A stretch of 6,756 bases of DNA, taken from positions 1-6,756 of the forward strand of contig JAZDHC010000296.1 of assembly GCA_043806395.1 (NCBI GenBank). Direction: 5' to 3'. This stretch comes from CG2-30-40-21 sp043806395 (GTDB lineage Bacteria > UBA9089 > CG2-30-40-21). The notes under the pieces were generated by a model, which ran no database searches, was not told where the DNA came from, and was given only the letters and a program-made list of their open reading frames with translations. Made by a program: the position numbers and the translations under genes. Shown one piece after another: positions 6,462-6,756 of the stretch (position 1 is its first letter; every line of letters begins with the position of its first letter).

Positions 6462-6490
6462 ATTATAAATCAATAGAGAAGAAACCACAA
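6462..6490 (-). promoter_or_regulatory. Possible sigma-70 promoter for the glycosyltransferase gene
   Basis: On the minus strand there is a perfect TATAAT (6462-6467) with TTGTGG (6485-6490) 17 bases upstream. The -35 matches TTGACA only at its first three bases. Initiation about 7 bases past the -10 would give a leader of only a few bases before GAGGTGA, unusually short, which lowers confidence. The candidate lies between the MITE and the gene. Confidence 0.4.
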
Positions 6491-6536
6491 TCCATAATTA
6501 ATATATTACCATATCTCCACCTATTTGTCAATCAAA

Positions 6537-6544
6537 AATTGGCA
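6537..6544. repeat. Target-site duplication, left copy
   Basis: AATTGGCA abuts the left terminal inverted repeat of the MITE and is identical to 6731-6738 in direct orientation. Confidence 0.8.
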
Positions 6545-6730
6545 GTAACTACTCAGCTATTGTTATTTCAAACACATTTTAAATCAGCCAACTATTCAAA
6601 GGGTGTAAGCAAGGTAAAAGGGAAAGGGAAGAGATTAAAGGGAAAATGGAAAAAGCTGGAAAAAGGGAAAAAAGAAACATAATTCTCTCTCTTTTTTCCC
6701 CTTTTTTCTTATTTACACCTGAGTAGTTAC
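6545..6730. mobile_element. MITE-like non-autonomous element, probably IS66-related
   Basis: The 186-bp element is bounded by perfect 12-bp terminal inverted repeats, GTAACTACTCAG (6545-6556) and CTGAGTAGTTAC (6719-6730). A perfect 8-bp direct repeat, AATTGGCA, immediately flanks both ends. It encodes no protein. Its interior is strongly strand-asymmetric: purine-rich from about 6598 to 6677, pyrimidine-rich from about 6683 to 6710, folding into a hairpin. IS66-family elements typically begin with GTAA and duplicate 8 bp, so an IS66-type transposase is the likely mover; none is in the window. The element ends 94 bp before the glycosyltransferase start and may affect its expression. Intact ends and duplication suggest a fairly recent insertion. 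Confidence 0.82.
6659..6708. repeat. Internal A/G-rich hairpin of the MITE
   Basis: GAAAAAGGGAAAAAAGA (6659-6675) is nearly complementary to TCTTTTTTCCCC plus TTTTTTC (6690-6708), about 17 bp with two small bulges and a 14-base loop. Outside it, GGTGTAA near 6602 and TTTACACC near 6712-6719 extend the inverted symmetry imperfectly. The stem is a structural part of the element; its T-rich arms could also slow transcription, but no clear terminator is claimed. Confidence 0.6.
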
Positions 6731-6738
6731 AATTGGCA
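6731..6738. repeat. Target-site duplication, right copy
   Basis: AATTGGCA directly follows the right terminal inverted repeat of the MITE and is identical to 6537-6544. The remaining 18 bases to the window edge show nothing recognisable. Confidence 0.8.
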
Positions 6739-6756
6739 TCGAGATAAGATACCCGA

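Overview
The window carries six protein genes, all on the minus strand, from what looks like an uncultured, moderately AT-rich, Gram-negative-type bacterium. Gene content alone does not fix the taxon. The mix of housekeeping genes with short 7- or 8-nt-period intergenic repeats, a large DUF2723 membrane glycosyltransferase and an MITE resembles genomes of candidate phyla known mainly from metagenomes. That placement is an inference with low confidence.

In transcription order (right to left) the layout is as follows. The right edge (6452-6756) is non-coding. It holds a 186-bp MITE-like element with perfect 12-bp terminal inverted repeats and a perfect 8-bp target duplication, then a probable promoter. 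Next is a 761-codon gene (6451-4166) joining an N-terminal helix-turn-helix-like segment, a polytopic DUF2723 (GT-C fold, TMEM260-like) glycosyltransferase and three C-terminal TPRs. A 173-bp gap with a small tandem repeat follows. Then comes a compact cluster: a receiver-only response regulator (3992-3606), overlapping cysS (3615-2140) by 10 bp, then hicB (2122-1916) and hicA (1913-1680). After 71 bp comes aroA (1608-229). The left edge (1-228) has no recognised gene but contains a copy of a widespread dispersed repeat.

The genes do not form one pathway. cysS (tRNA charging) and aroA (shikimate pathway) are housekeeping genes. hicBA is a toxin-antitoxin pair lodged between them. The response regulator is translationally coupled to cysS, with no kinase in view. 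The glycosyltransferase probably modifies exported proteins or envelope polymers.

The strongest unusual signals are two. First, aroA has an in-frame insertion of about 37 codons, made of two different heptamer tandem arrays flanking a hairpin. It lies in a loop of an otherwise intact enzyme, and because 7 is not a multiple of 3, gain or loss of one unit would shift the frame. Second, the MITE upstream of the glycosyltransferase has GTAA-beginning ends and an 8-bp duplication, both IS66-family hallmarks.
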